64,000 nt of DNA. It comes from Odiellus spinosus. Its lineage: Eukaryota; Arthropoda; Arachnida; Opiliones; Phalangiidae. The notes under the pieces were generated by a model. That model was not told where the DNA came from and searched no databases. It saw only the letters and a list, made by a program, of their open reading frames with translations. Location of the stretch: assembly GCA_963920705.1 (NCBI GenBank), contig OY987231.1, positions 4,643,424-4,707,423 of the forward strand, written 5' to 3'. The translations under genes and the position numbers were made by a program. The number at the start of each line of letters is the position of its first letter. Within the stretch, counting starts at the first letter, position 1. Below are positions 11,724 to 23,634 of this stretch, in pieces.

Positions 11724-13517
11724 ATGGCGTCTGCTAAGCATCCTTTTCAAGTTGTGGAGGAAACAATACACTTGGCTTTAAATCAATTAAATGGTAATTT
11801 ACCAACTATACTTCTTGTTAAACTAAGCCTCTTTATTAATACAACCGCGGTTACCTCTTTGTTTGTAGAAAGCAACCCAACACGGAAGAATGCAAACTTA
11901 GGCCTAATAGATTTTTGGGATATTTTTGATTCTACATCTCGAGCAGTCTCACACGAAGCGACCAAATTAAGTTTAATTATTTCCAAGCCACCGATCGCGA
12001 CGAGAGACGAATTAAAACCATACGCCGACAATATTGAGAAAGCGGTTTTGGCCCTCTTAACCGCCTACGTCAATTTTCCACCTGAATATGGTAAAGAGGA
12101 TGCTTAAACCGAGTTAGAATAACTAAATTCTAAAGGATTTTTCCCTTGATTCGCAAGGTTGTACCATTGCGAAAATATTAAAAAAGTGTGTTCAAAATAT
12201 ACTGTGCAGCCTAGAAAGTCTTTGCTCGGAAGCAGCTAACTCAAACTCCTCAAATTCCTCGCTAATATCGATTGGAAATGTTTGGGAACAGTGTAATCTT
12301 GTACAGAATTTACCCAAAGGTAGGCTCTTGCTTACGCTTCAGCCAGTTTGTAATACAGTAAAATATCTTTACAGCTAAAGACATTATAACAAAATAACGT
12401 TTCTATTTTCTAACAAAATTTTTCCAAAGAACCAGAGGAAAAAAATTTTTTCACTGAGGAGTTGGGGTTAACTCTAAGCAGACGACAAAAAGCGTCAGCC
12501 TCTCAGCGCCACCTATACTTGTTTCCATCGTGGACTCATGTTCGCGAATTATGAACATCACTGTATTAGTTAAAAGTTTTACCTAGAACTTTGATTATAG
12601 TTGCCATTTACCTTCAATGTTCCTTATAACATATAAATCAAGTTAGAATTAGGTCTAGTCTTAGGGAGGAACTCCAAATATAATGGAATTAGCCTGGAAA
12701 CTTTTTCTTTATAATCAGTTACCTTGAACAACTGCCCATCCACTCTGTCACCCGCAAAGCCAAGGCTTGGCTTACTTTAAGGAAACATTAATTTTTCCCC
12801 AGAATATGTTATAACGAGGTTATAGCGGAATTCTAACATGCGTATTTGATTCTCTCGCATAGATAATAAAGGCGCCATTCTACAAAATCTTAAAGAAGAA
12901 TCAGGAATGGTTAATGACGCATTAATGGAATTGAAACAAAGTACGGAAGAAGAAGGGGGAGACAGGGAATGGTCTGCGGCTGAAAAACAACTCTTACCAT
13001 TTAGCTTGGGATTGTTGAAAGCGGCCAAAGCCACGCTCAAGAAGACCCAGACCTGGATTAGTGGCTTGTCCGAGATGAGTAATAGTTGCGCAGTCACTAA
13101 TCGACTCTTGGACGAAGTGAACGACCCCATTTGTAGATGCAGTTCTCAGGTCGATGATTTTGTTCTTTCAATTTACTCGCCAATTAATCACGGACTGATG
13201 AAAACCAATGTAAGGCCAATTTTTTTTTTTTGTTCCCCGACAGTAACACTTCAATTAAACCGATAATTGAAATTAATTTTAGGCCAAAAATCTAATGGAA
13301 AACTTAATTGCTATTTTGAATATTTTAAAGTAATTACAAATATTCATCAATTTCAAAAGGCGCCTTTAACAAACTTTCAATAATTAAAATCTTGAATCTT
13401 CATTGTAGGAACACCGGAGAATTGAATCCTGACTGTGATCTCAGTTGGATCGATTTCTTGGAGAAAGCCATCAAGCATAACTATGAGAAAATTGACGATT
13501 TGGCATTAGAAGATTAA
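11724..13517 (+). CDS. CCNDBP1: Cyclin-D1-binding protein 1 (GCIP/HHM) homologue
   Basis: CCNDBP1 is a helix-rich protein reported to bind cyclin D1 and bHLH factors and to restrain proliferation. Exons: 11724-12090, 12158-12319, 12863-13209, 13283-13329, 13409-13517; GT/AG borders, frame kept, 343 aa (human about 360). Family landmarks: DFWDIFDSTSRAVSHEATKL (human has a matching EAT.L helix), ISKPPIATRDELKPYADNIE, then exon 2 with SLISIGNVWEQCNLVQNLPK (human S.NSVW..C...P), exon 3 with WSAAEKQLLPFSLGLLKAAK and VDDFVLSIYSPINHGL (human VDDL.LSIYPP), and the last exon with SWIDFLEKAIKHNYEKIDDL. Start chosen at ATGGCGTCTGCT; ATG at 11700 would add eight residues. Introns are 46-543 bp. The third, at 12320-12862, is largest and includes agcgccacctatac. 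Confidence 0.9.
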
Positions 13518-13531
13518 TTTAAATGTATCAT

Positions 13532-13537
13532 AATAAA
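13532..13537 (+). terminator. Poly(A) signal of the CCNDBP1-like gene
   Basis: AATAAA 15 bases after the stop codon of the last exon, giving a very short 3' UTR. Confidence 0.6.
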
Positions 13538-13967
13538 CATTCAATTAAATATTTTTCATTATTGTTTTGAATTTCGCTGCCTCTATTTGACCCACAAAAT
13601 GTGGCAATAGCCACACTTGGTGCTAGCAAACATCTGAAACTATTGCCATACAGTCACAAAATTTAAATAGTTTTGACGCAAATGAATTATGAGCCATTTT
13701 TTTATTTCACGAGGAAAAAATTTTACGCAGGAACTTGTTTTCAGTGAAATTCAAAAAACGACCCAAAAATCTAGGTCAAAACGCGTTCCAAGGCCAACGG
13801 TGTCCTCTCGCCGAGCGTGTCTCCTCTGCCTCGGCCTTTGCCTCTTGCTTCGGGCAACAGCGCCAACGCGTAAGCAAAAAATGCGTTGCCAATACTCGCG
13901 GTCGGTCTGGGAACAACAACGCTAGAGATAGACGGCGTTGCCCACCTACAACGCGGGAGATATTATA
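13538..13967. other. Spacer, nothing recognised
   Basis: Short overlapping open frames at 13735-13970 are not supported by any family resemblance. The stretch 13780-13960 is more GC-rich than its surroundings and abuts a SINE. Confidence 0.4.
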
Positions 13968-13981
13968 AACCTAAGGCCAAG

Positions 13982-14228
13982 CCGGGAGTGGTGGCGCACT
14001 CGTGTAAACTGGCGTCTCAGTGGCAAGGTCTGGGTGTTGTCCTGCTCGAATCGCAGGTCCCTTGCCCATAGGGAGTGTTGCGAATGGTCCGCGACGGAAT
14101 GGTCCTTCATCTTCCCCATTCCCATCTCCTTCCGTCGCGTGGGCAATTTCCAGTCCTCATCCCTGCGTACTTACCATAACTGAGCTCAAGGGCCCACTAG
14201 GGCGCCGCTGTAGCTAAAAAAAAAAAAA
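13982..14228 (+). mobile_element. tRNA-like SINE, copy 1
   Basis: Starts CCGGGAGTGGTGGCGCAC and ends in an A run of about 15. The target duplication aacctaaggccaag flanks it at 13968-13981 and 14229-14242. Near the 5' end, tggcgtctcagtggcaagg resembles a pol III A box and, about 40 bases on, gctcgaatcgc resembles a B box, as in tRNA-derived SINEs. A second, longer copy in opposite orientation is at 50813-51127. The body also contains catctccttccgtcgcgtgg. No coding function. Confidence 0.88.
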
Positions 14229-14242
14229 AACCTAAGGCCAAG

Positions 14243-15912
14243 CTCTCCCGGTCCTGGGCACCAAAGACTACTTCGACACTACTGCACCATCCAATCAAAA
14301 CCTGAGTCCGAGCCACATCCATATTTATGCCCCCTATACTTAAGCCACAGAACACGTGACCGAGTTGGCACTTGGCAGGATGCCCCTCAACTCAGTAGAG
14401 AAGGAGCTGTCACTCTTCGTCCCTGGGTCTTTATTTATTTAAAGGGAGAGTGAAGTATACGAAAAACAATTTTGTGGTATCTGACAAGTTGTACGCCAAA
14501 TTCAATGGGAATTATTTTTTTACGAACACATTTAATGAGATATCAGTTTTAGAAAATTAACCCCAAAAGTAAGCTTGGCCGAGATTCATGGAGATTTTTT
14601 TATACCTTGGGGAAATGCCAACCAATCAGCGAAGGTGAATCCGCAAACACGCGGATAGCACAATTTTTTTTTTTTATATATGTAGTCTAGTTAGTAGAAG
14701 TATACAGCTTCAATGAAAATGCTGCCTATGCCAGATACAGAATCTGATTCTAGACGAGCGTAAATTACGAGCCCAAGTATACACCACGGCCCCCACGGCC
14801 AACTTAGATAATTAGCTCGGATCAGATCCAAGATGTACGTGTTTAATTTCGCTGGATGGAAAGTTTAAAATGTAGCGAGGGTCAGAATACTGACTGACAG
14901 GCTACGAAATGAAGAATTCTTACTTCTCGTAACATTTGGATATTACATATCAGACAAAAACATTTTGGATAAAATTAGCAAGGCTCCCTTTTTAAATAAA
15001 AAGCTTACGTTCTCCCAGGAAACACCGGCTTAATCAAAACATTCGTGTTTTATCTTCAAAAAACTTGTCCCATTTTACAGAATGATAACGATGGGAGAAA
15101 TGGGAACTGATTCCGTTTTTGACATAACCAGAAGTAAATTACTTCTGACCTATTCCATATCCGAGCAAAGTTGACGGACCTTAGCGGTCTTGGTCGGTGA
15201 TGAAAACTGATTTCTGGTACTACACGTTTTACCGATCTCTGACCAAGTCTTATCGAGAAATTTGACGCATTTAACTAAACGATAACTAATAAAATGGGTT
15301 GATGTCCCGCGCGGTGGGGGGGGGGGGGATGATTCCGCAATATGAGCTACTGGAAGAATAGAATATGGGAGAGTGATAAGGCGGCTGGATCATTGGGGGA
15401 GAGGAGGAATAAACCCAAATTCCTTCCACCCTCCCTCGACCGACCGACCGACCGACCGATAAAAGCGTGAGTTATTAAGCGAGATACCGAAATAAGCAAA
15501 CTCCATATTTTCCTAGCAGAGACTCCGTAATCTTTAGTGTCTCCTATAGAGCGGCGGCGGTAAGGGTGGCATGGGGTGAAGAGAAGTGTGTGCGCGTAGG
15601 GGGCCAGCTATCGGCAAGGGGGACGGTTAAAGGGAGGTTCGAAAGGAAACTCTCGCTCGCCCACTTCCGTCGTTCTTTCGATGTCAAAGAGCGAGCCCTC
15701 AATCTGATCTTCGACTTCATTTTAATATGACGTAACTTAATAAATAAAAATAATCGAATTTTTAGCATATTTAAGTAATTTAATTTTAACACATCAACGT
15801 AAGTTAATTTCAACTTATTAACTTAATTTAATTAACGTATTATTTCAATTTTAACATTAACTTAACCTAAGTTTAGCATATTAACATAACCTAATGATAT
15901 ATTAAATTTTGA
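14243..15912. other. Spacer with low-complexity tracts
   Basis: Holds a divergent fragment of repeat family A (about 14575-14645, gagattcatggagattttt), a G homopolymer near 15317-15327 and a short (CCGA)n run near 15438-15458. Around 15540-15700 the sequence is GC-rich and looks unique. No gene recognised. Confidence 0.4.
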
Positions 15913-15913
15913 A

Positions 15914-16142
15914 ATTGACGAATTCGAAATTGAAGAGGAACTTGCAGGGGCAGCGGTATACTCTTTACGCGCCGACCTGTTAAGAGATGTCGCTATCGTT
16001 ATTCCCATTCTGATTGGCTAAGCTATGACGAGAGAGACAAACTAGGCGCGCCATCAATTGCGATAATTCATCATTATATTTGTACCCCAATGACCGTAGC
16101 CCCTGGAAGTTGGTTTATGAGTATGGATATTTCGAATTTGCC
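15914..16142. mobile_element. Inverted-repeat element family I, copy 1
   Basis: Begins ttgacgaattcgaaatt and ends near atttcgaatttgccaat, an imperfect inverted repeat. The body (tactctttacgcgccgacct, atgacgagagagacaaact, cccctggaagttggttta) is shared in the same orientation with 41633-42630. That copy has a further element inserted at a TA which is undisturbed here (cattatatttg at about 16073). This copy therefore serves as the empty site for that insertion. Confidence 0.85.
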
Positions 16143-17502
16143 AATTGTGTTGTGTCTAACATTTAATTAATTTGAAATATTCTTAGTGATCATTATCATT
16201 TATCACTTGGTTTGTAATCTAATATTTTTAGGATATTCCGATGGAATTTTCCTATTTTGCAATTTGAAGCAAAAATTTGTAAAGATTTCGAGATTTTGGC
16301 AAAACTGTACGGCGATAGCGAGAGTTCAACTCCAGTAGCTCCGACGGCTGATTCTCCAAAAGTCTACACCTGCCTTTCTTATAGTCGAAATGAATATATA
16401 CTTATACGCGGGATGAGAAATGAAACCGCCAACGCCTTTTACAGCGCCGACGCAGAATGAATGAATGAATGGTTTATTTACTTTTCCGTGAGGAATCGGA
16501 GGAAATCAGAAATGAAGGTGACTTTAAAGGCGCTCTAGAATCACGGCCAAGCGTTTCTTTGCTCGATCGTAACTAGATCAAGATTTTTTTGGCAGGGCAT
16601 CGAGTTTTCGAGTCAAAACAAAGGTGAAGCTTATTTAAAAGAAGATTTTCGTTTAACCCCGCGATAACGGCACTTCGAGTGATTGACAAAAAAAATGGGG
16701 AAAAATTTGACTCCAAGTTCGAATGAGCGAATTGATAATTGATCTAGTAATTCGATTAGATTTCGTTTTCAGCGCGCCTTCGCGGGTACGAGAGGGGAGG
16801 AGGGGCAGAAGGGTAAAACGATCCAATTATAAATCGGCTGTCAGCGATTCCGCGGGACAGTTTGGCCGATAAAGTCGCCGGGCTCCGCTTGTTCTCTCTC
16901 ATCTTTCTACCTTGGTGATTTCTAAAAGAAGGCGCGCGCGATGGCAGGCAATTGGGGGATGAGGGGGGTTTAGACACCCCCACCCTTACCCCCATTCACC
17001 CACCGATCAATTTAAATAGAAGGATACGGGACTACTATCCACGAACACAGCACGCGCTATCATATACGGATGGAGAGTGACTACCGTAGACCGACTACGA
17101 ACTATAGCTAAGTTCGCACACGACTCGAAGCTCAAATTTAAACGTCTAAATTTAAGACGTACTTGATGGCCAATCGGGAGAGGTTGATAATTTCGAATCT
17201 ATAAAAGCCCCCTCCCCCAGGACTAACGGGTACCAGCTTTATGGCGTTTTTTCTATCGGCTGCTCCAGGAACAATCCATAGGTCGAAGGGACCTAAAGAG
17301 AACACACCATTACTATTTACCTTGCGCAGCGCGAGATTGAGTCGTGGCGCTGCGGCTCTGATATTTTTTGACGTCTGCTAAGGTGTTGATTCCAACGCTT
17401 TGAAAAACTTATCAGGTTTTCGATAGCGACTGACAGGGTCTGATTGGTCGTGGAGTTTCTATTTGAAACTTGAAATCGTAAATAAAGAGGAAACTTTTTA
17501 AG
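16143..17502. other. Non-repeat island, possible regulatory DNA
   Basis: Mostly unique sequence. Bases 16750-17000 are CpG-containing and include cgataaagtcgccg and ataaatcggctgtcagcg. Bases 17000-17230 hold a taaattta/tttaaatt-rich piece. Open frames at 16257-16460 and 16756-16995 match no family that I know. A regulatory role is only a guess. Confidence 0.35.
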
Positions 17503-17818
17503 AATAGTTCCTATCATAAAAGAGGAGGAACTTACTTAGGGAACGTTGCCATCGACGTCATCAGCTACGTCATAGCTTGTAAAGCTCATAGCGCTCGTGA
17601 GCACCGAGCCTTTCTTAAGCTTATTTTTTCAATATCCATGTGTCAGCTATGAAGGTCGCGTCTCTCCCGAGTGACTTCTGAGCCGTCAGACCCCTAGCGT
17701 TTTATGAATACGGAAATAACTGCCCTGTATAACCTTAACGCCACGTGATTTCGTGACGTAGTTAGCAACATTCGAACAAGATGTCGCACCCACAAATTCT
17801 TTTATAATATCAACTATT
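17503..17818 (-). mobile_element. Repeat family H, copy 1
   Basis: A 316-bp repeat present in opposite orientation at 37434-37752. The ends form an imperfect inverted repeat: aatagttcctatcataaaag against aatagttgatattataaaag. Shared internal words include gacgtcatcagctacgtcat, agcgctcgtgagcaccgag and ttaacgccacgtgatttcgt. No transposase; probably a small non-autonomous DNA element. Confidence 0.85.
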
Positions 17819-18889
17819 CGAATCTTCCTTAGTAAAAAGGATTTTGTTCGAAATTACAACTCGGATATGACAGTTTTTATAATATAGGATAATTAAACGC
17901 TCGAATTAAAAAGAAAAAAAAAAGTTGGAGCCCTTTTAAATGATGTTTTAAAATTAGAATGCTTCTAAATTTTCTTTCTTCCGAAGGTTAGTGGTTCTTT
18001 GCAACTATTTATCGGGCTCTATCGTGACGCTTACCACCAAAAATCCAACTTATATAAGCACTTAGATGTTTTTTCCCCTTAATTGTACTTATTTAATTTT
18101 CAGACAACCTTAGAGGATTTAAACTACTTATATATTATTGACATTATTAATTTAATCTTAAACTTGACAATCAAGAGCCATAAGGTCCCATAATCCCAAA
18201 AGCTCTTTGATTAAGTATAGTAGGTATAGCTTCCCGTACAAGTACGCGTTTCCCGCGTATCGTTTCTCGATCGGAGGTCTAGGTGCGAACGTAAATTGAT
18301 ATAAAAATATAAAACGATTGTCGACTAATAGAATAGACAGGGTGGAGCGGAGGGGGCTCGTCCCTCCGGGCCGCTTTATCGGCTGAATATTGGAGGAAGG
18401 AGAAATCGCTTCCTTCTGATTTATAAGCAAATTTGGAAACGGATCGAGGTGGTGGGGGGTTGGGGGATAGACCCCCTGGCCAATTCCGCCAGATTGGCGA
18501 TAATGAAGCCAAAAAGCGGCACCGAGAAGCCAAACCGCCGAGAGGAGAGAAGCCAATATTGGGGAAGTCACGCCCCCTCCACCCGCGACCCCAACGCCAT
18601 CTTAGAAAACTATATATACGAAATATCGATGGAAAGATTAATGTTTTCGCCCAGAAACTCGCTTCCCCGCCCCCCTCCTCCCTCCTCCCTCGCGACTACT
18701 GGCTTTACGCGCTAATAAAGGGCTAGTCCTATCAGGGTTGGAGCTAGCCGCCGCGATCGCCAATCATCCCCCAACAACCTTTTTATAGAGAGGACCGTAA
18801 ATTGATAAAACCTTTGACGCTATATATTTGATAAACAAGACGGTCTAGTCAATGAGGGAAGCCACACCCCGAGATGTACGCCTGTCACG
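17819..18889. other. Spacer with a GC-rich unique island
   Basis: 17819-18230 is AT-rich. About 18240-18780 is GC-rich, contains gatcggaggtctaggtgcg and aattccgccagattggcgat, and is free of recognised repeats. It could be a cis-regulatory element. Open frames there on both strands show no family likeness. Confidence 0.35.
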
Positions 18890-19049
18890 CTAAGCCTAAT
18901 CTCGTCATTAACTAGTAGCCGCTAAGCCTAATCTCGTTATTAGCTAGTAGCCGCTAAGCCTAATCTCGTCATTTATCATTAGCCGCTAAGCCTAATGTCG
19001 TCATTACCTATTAGCCGCTTAGCCTAATCTCGTCATTATCTATGAGCTG
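18890..19049. repeat. 32-bp tandem repeat, five units
   Basis: Five adjacent units of about 32 bp with core ctaagcctaatctcgtcatt followed by a more variable tagtagccg part. They run without spacers, so this is a short minisatellite and not a CRISPR array. Confidence 0.9.
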
Positions 19050-20499
19050 TTCGGCTATATTCTCCCTAAGTATAATCCAGTCATTATCGCAAAACAGCCT
19101 AATCCATTCCACGGAGATTTGATTCACTAGATTTTATAAAATTCGGTTAATCTCCGTCACAAACTGTTCAAATGGAATATTCCTTATAGCCTTAGGATAT
19201 CAAGGTTTCACCACTTCAATGAGGTAAATATCCGCACAAAGACGACGACGCCGGCCAACAAATATAATAGCCTACACTCCCCCTCCTGGTAGGTGGAAGG
19301 TGTAGGTAAAAACAGAAAAAATTTACCATTTTTCTGTAGATATATTTTGGTGCGAGTCGACCTTTATAGGTTAGGTTCGGTGATATATTAACTCGATGGA
19401 TTTTGGCTTCCAATAAATGGCTTAAAAGATATCGGCCCATAAAATAGAAACCGATTTCAGCCGCCCTTAGCGCCCCCCCCCCCCCCCAGCTATAGGATAA
19501 ATTGGGCAAAAAGTAATATTAAAATAAAGTTATCGTAATCGGCGCGGTCGGATAAGTCCCGCGGCCAGTTATTGATCTTTTTTTGCTTAATTCTATTACT
19601 ACCATACGCCGGCGTCATACGTTTATCCTTTATTAGGGCTTCTTCTCCCTTATCTTAAATATAGTTCAGTAAACGAATTAATGAACTAATATCGAGAGGA
19701 ATTAGGCCAAATCTAGGACAAATTGCGTCAGAAACCTTTAAAATCAAAGAATGTCGCTATTTAATTCGAAGATATCGTCGTTATTTTCCAAGGTTTACAG
19801 ATTATATTTTGTTGCTATTAATATTTTATACTCCTTCGCGGGTTTGCGTGAGAGAAATCAAATTTTATGAATATGGAAAGATACGTCTTCACTTATTCAA
19901 CAGAGAATAAAAATAGGGAGTCAGCTAGGGAGACATTGATACGTCAGAGGTTTTATCTCTCACCTCGGTGTCATCCCCCTTACTGAAGGAGTTACAGTAT
20001 TCGCCCTTGCAAGCGCTACTCCCAGTAAGGGGATTCCATGACGTCAGGTATTCTTTCCCCTTTGGCTCTTTGCTGTCTCACTATTGGCTTTATAACACGG
20101 TACCACTCGCGGTATAGCGTCACACACAGGGTTATTTTGAAGGGTAATTAAATGATAATGTTAAGTTTTTAAATTAAATGTCTCGGGGAAGTTACGTAAT
20201 CATATCTCATAGAGAAAACAAAAAAGACGGCCTGAAAAGATCTTAAAATAACGCCATTAAATTAGCCCATGAATGCAATTGAATTTTGTAATCTCTTAAT
20301 GATAGAAATATAGAGTGTTGGTGAAAAAGAAAAATAATGAAATTATTTAAAAATACGTCAATAAAACATTTATTGATGGATTCTTAAATACTTGGAGGGC
20401 TTTCGGTAAATAAATTGGGGGCTAGTTTTTGAACTGGGGGCTATACGCCCCACAGGCCTAGCGACGTCCATCTTGGATTAATTAATAGTGCCCTATAAG
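19050..20499. other. Spacer, no gene
   Basis: Contains a C homopolymer at about 19470-19487 and unique sequence around 19530-20150. Nothing else was recognised apart from scattered tgacgtca-like words (for example atgacgtcag at 20039). Confidence 0.4.
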
Positions 20500-20506
20500 C
20501 TGTTTA

Positions 20507-20823
20507 CAAGAATCCATTCAGGTTCCATAAGAATATGGGAGCATAGCTTTAGCCTCTGGTACCATCCTCCCAAACTTTGTAACAAAAGTTCGTCTGCAAT
20601 TTTCGCAACATTTGTACGCTTAGATCTTTTTTCGGTCGGCCCCTTTTTTATTACCCAAAATATTATGTCAAGGTCGTTAGTGGCGCGGGTTAATAATATA
20701 ATGTCAGGAACGATTTACTTGAAAAATTGATTCGAAGCAGACGAACTTTTGCTACAAAGTTTGGGAGGATGGTTATTGAATCGCGGCCCTCCCATATTCT
20801 TATGGAACCTGAATGGATTCTTG
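20507..20823. mobile_element. Long-inverted-repeat MITE, 317 bp
   Basis: Terminal inverted repeats of about 90 bp: left from caagaatccattcaggttcc to aaaagttcgtctgc (about 20600), right from gcagacgaacttttg (20740) to ggattcttg. A 7-bp direct repeat CTGTTTA flanks it (20500-20506 and 20824-20830). The open frame across it is a by-product. Superfamily uncertain. Confidence 0.88.
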
Positions 20824-20921
20824 CTGTTTATTATAATCCATATCCCTGCACGAAACGCGGTGATGACGTACAATGTTTCTGATTCCTGCTTTAAAAAAGA
20901 CGACGTTTAATATTATTATTA

Positions 20922-21260
20922 TCAGAAGCCGATTAAACCCTCCTTTGAAGTCTACTACTCTAATGTTCCATATAGCGCTCCTCTCTGTATGGGTAAAATT
21001 CACAATTTTACGAGATCGGAGGGGTCCTACTTCATACCCCCTGTCTACGGAAAATTGGAAATTCTCTCCACAAACGACGACGTTTTTTTAACAAACTCCA
21101 AGGCTGCTAGAGATATTCGCTCGACGAACCCCCGCTCCAAAAATATCTACCGTTAGGAGGCGGGCGTACGAATCGCGATTTTTGAGACTAACCCATACAG
21201 AGAGGGGTAGACAAGACCCGGAAGTAATAGACTTCAAAGGAGGGTTTCATCGGCTTCTGT
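20922..21260. mobile_element. MITE family J, copy 1
   Basis: About 339 bp with ends cagaagccgattaaaccc and its inverse, both continuing into a shared cctcctttgaagtcta. A 5-bp direct flank tatta is present on both sides, though it lies in a TTA-rich stretch. A second, larger member is at 22381-26772, interrupted by an LTR element. Confidence 0.8.
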
Positions 21261-21299
21261 TATTATTTCTTTTACACCAGTTTGGTGATTTTACCAAAC

Positions 21300-21400
21300 T
21301 TTAGAAATTAATTTAAAGAACCAATGTGAATACGTTTTTTGGAACGGTGATTCCAAAAATAAATTCAAAAGCTGCTCCATTTTTAGCTCCAAGTTTCCCT
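21300..21400 (+). mobile_element. Family B fragment, right end
   Basis: Family B ends in gctccaagtttccct followed directly by TTAA (21401-21404). Inside is gtgattccaaaaataaattc, shared with 27825-28212, 36996-37209 and 41554-41632. Only the right part is kept here. Confidence 0.8.
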
Positions 21401-21404
21401 TTAA

Positions 21405-21846
21405 TCATTCGGAAATCAGCTCGCTCGAAATTGTTTGACCCGTTGGTCCGAGGACAAATTGATCGCCTAGCTTGTTCGCTTCCAATAATAGTTTTTAATT
21501 AAAAAGATCGAAAGAGAGTTTTCTCAAAATCCAATCGGGCTAAAAACGCCAAAATCCTGATCCCATTCGGCTTTTAGAGCTTAGAGCTTGAAACTAAAAA
21601 AATGTGAAAAAAAAAATAAATAAAAAATAAGAAATTCGGGCTCTCGATATAGTTTCTTCGGCGGAAATCCGACTAGTCTCTAGCGACCTCACGAATTTCG
21701 AAAACAATACGGGGGATACCAAAATAATTCATCTAAACTCAACACCACCTTCACCCCTCTCCCTCGCGAGGTGAAAAAGTGGCTGCAGGGCACGAATGTT
21801 GTAACTCAACCAAAAACCTTTAGCTTCAAAATGAAAGTCTACATGA
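21405..21846. other. Spacer, nothing recognised
   Basis: Unique AT-rich sequence with an A-rich run near 21597-21630. No gene, RNA or repeat identified. Confidence 0.4.
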
Positions 21847-21850
21847 TTGA

Positions 21851-22280
21851 AGGGAGAATGCAATCTAATAACAAGTGATTTTTTTATCGATTCTTATCGT
21901 TTAAATAGTCCACCAATAAAAAGATTTCGAAACAAATATTAAACTAAAATTAAATTTAAAACTTACCCGGGAAATAGGCTTAGCGGGATTCATGGAGATT
22001 CTGAATTTCTTCCGTGTAAGGTATAGCGACCAATAAGCAAAGGCCCGTCGTTCACGCGAGATCTCCACGAGACTTACAATAACATTCGATTGGTCGCTAG
22101 ACCTTATACGCAAGGAAATCAGGATCTCCATTAGTCCCGCTAAGCCTATTTTCCGGGTAAGTTTTAAATTTATTTCTAGTTTAATATTTGTTCGTAATTT
22201 TTTTCACTACTGGATTAGGCCTATTTTAAACGATAAGGAATCGATAAAAAAATCAATTGTTGTTAGGTTGCATTCTCCCT
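21851..22280. mobile_element. Family A inverted-repeat element, full copy
   Basis: A 430-bp palindromic element. The ends are AGGGAGAATGCAA and its inverse; the inverted arms extend inward for most of its length (ataggcttagcgggattcat against its inverse near 22130). The right flank is TTAA (22281-22284); the left is TTGA (21847-21850), one change from it. Related copies: 32585-32881, 43804-44205, 45537-45688. A TTAA target together with AGGG ends suggests a piggyBac- or Kolobok-like transposase source; which one is undecided. Confidence 0.88.
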
Positions 22281-23029
22281 TTAAAGGGGTAATTGGAATC
22301 ATTGAACGCCCCCACTTACGATTTCTTAAATACTTAAACGTTCCAACGAAAATTTTATATTTCGAGCGTTAAAAATTTCGCCAGAAGCCGATGAAGCCCT
22401 CCTTTGTATTCTATTAATCCCGGGTCTTGTTCACCTATGCCTGAAGCGGGGTAAGTTTCAAAAATACCGATTTGTACGTCTCCTAGAGGTAGTATTTACA
22501 GGAGTCGAGGCTCGAAATGCACGCCAAAAGTAGGCCTATAGGGAAAAATGTTTGTGGGTGGAGTTAATTGGACAGGTTTTTTTATTTCATTCTACTCCGT
22601 GAAAAGTGAATACAATGACTTTCTTTCTACCTTTTTTTTTTGTGGTTAAAGAAACAATAGGTAGTTCTCATGGTCTCACCAGCAGTGCGTTCCTTAAGTT
22701 CCAGAGAAGTTTGCAAAAAGGGAACAACCTGAGGCGGTTGGATAAGTTATGTTTATACTCAAAGAGTCATGCAAATTCAGAATAAATTGTACGCGTGGGA
22801 AGGCTAGAGATCGGGATCCTTCTTACATACGGGATTGTCTGCGAATAAATCACGCGCATCCTACATGTTTTGAAGTCCCTCTTCCAGAAAAAAAGAGAGA
22901 AAATATACAATTTTGTGTAGAGAGGGGTATGAATTAGGTCCTCTCCGATCTCGTAAATCAGGGAAATTTACTCCCTCTTAGAGGTGCTCTAAATGGAACA
23001 TTAGATTAATAGACTTCAAAGGAGGGTAC

Positions 23030-23613
23030 TGTAACGGTATTTTATGAACGCTCCCCTTACTTTATATTATTGGGCCTAACCCTTTATTTTGCACCTGGCT
23101 GGTACGGAATATTTTGAATGACGTCACACGTGGCCACGCTTAAATAGCTCGTGCCACGTGTGGCAAAACCGCTCTTACCCTTACTCTACGTTCCTGGCTG
23201 GTCGCTGACCACGTTTTTCCCGAGTTGGTCTCTTCGACCGCGTGGCCCTTCGGGGTCCCGCGCTTTCTCGTAATTAACCGGACTTAGAATCCTCTACGCC
23301 GGGTTAAATAAATATATGTGCGTGTGTTGTGCGCGTTATCGCGGTTACTTTCATCAGCGGACAATCGTAAGAACTATTAACTATTTAATATATGCCAGCC
23401 AGTGTTATTATTAGTGTTTTTATTATTATTTTGTTAGTACCAGATTAAATTATATATTAACTAACAAATACCATTATTTCTATATTTTATTAATTATCTA
23501 ATGATGACGAGATGTATTTATATATTTAACTTTAATTCCCCTAGACATTTAACCGACCTTTAAATATTAACTAATCTTAACTAAATCCCCATTAATAAAT
23601 AAATCTCGTCTCA
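23030..23613 (+). repeat. 5' LTR
   Basis: Contains a full CRE palindrome TGACGTCA (23119-23126), an E-box CACGTG (23155-23160) and a TATA-like aataaatatatg near 23306, a plausible U3 promoter. It ends aaatctcgtctca. Confidence 0.93.
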
Positions 23614-23616
23614 TTT

Positions 23617-23634
23617 TGGGGGTCCGTTCCGTGA
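23617..23634 (+). promoter_or_regulatory. Primer-binding-site candidate
   Basis: TGGGGGTCCGTTCCGTGA begins three bases after the 5' LTR. TGG is the complement of tRNA CCA, and TGGGGG recalls tRNA-Pro primer sites, but the remainder does not match the usual Pro sequence, so the primer tRNA is unknown. Confidence 0.55.

Noticed and set aside
18890..19049. Possible CRISPR-like array of 32-bp units
   Set aside because: Units are head-to-tail with no unique spacers, and the surrounding genes are eukaryotic.
20488..20730. 80-codon frame as a gene
   Set aside because: It overlaps the left arm of a long-inverted-repeat MITE.
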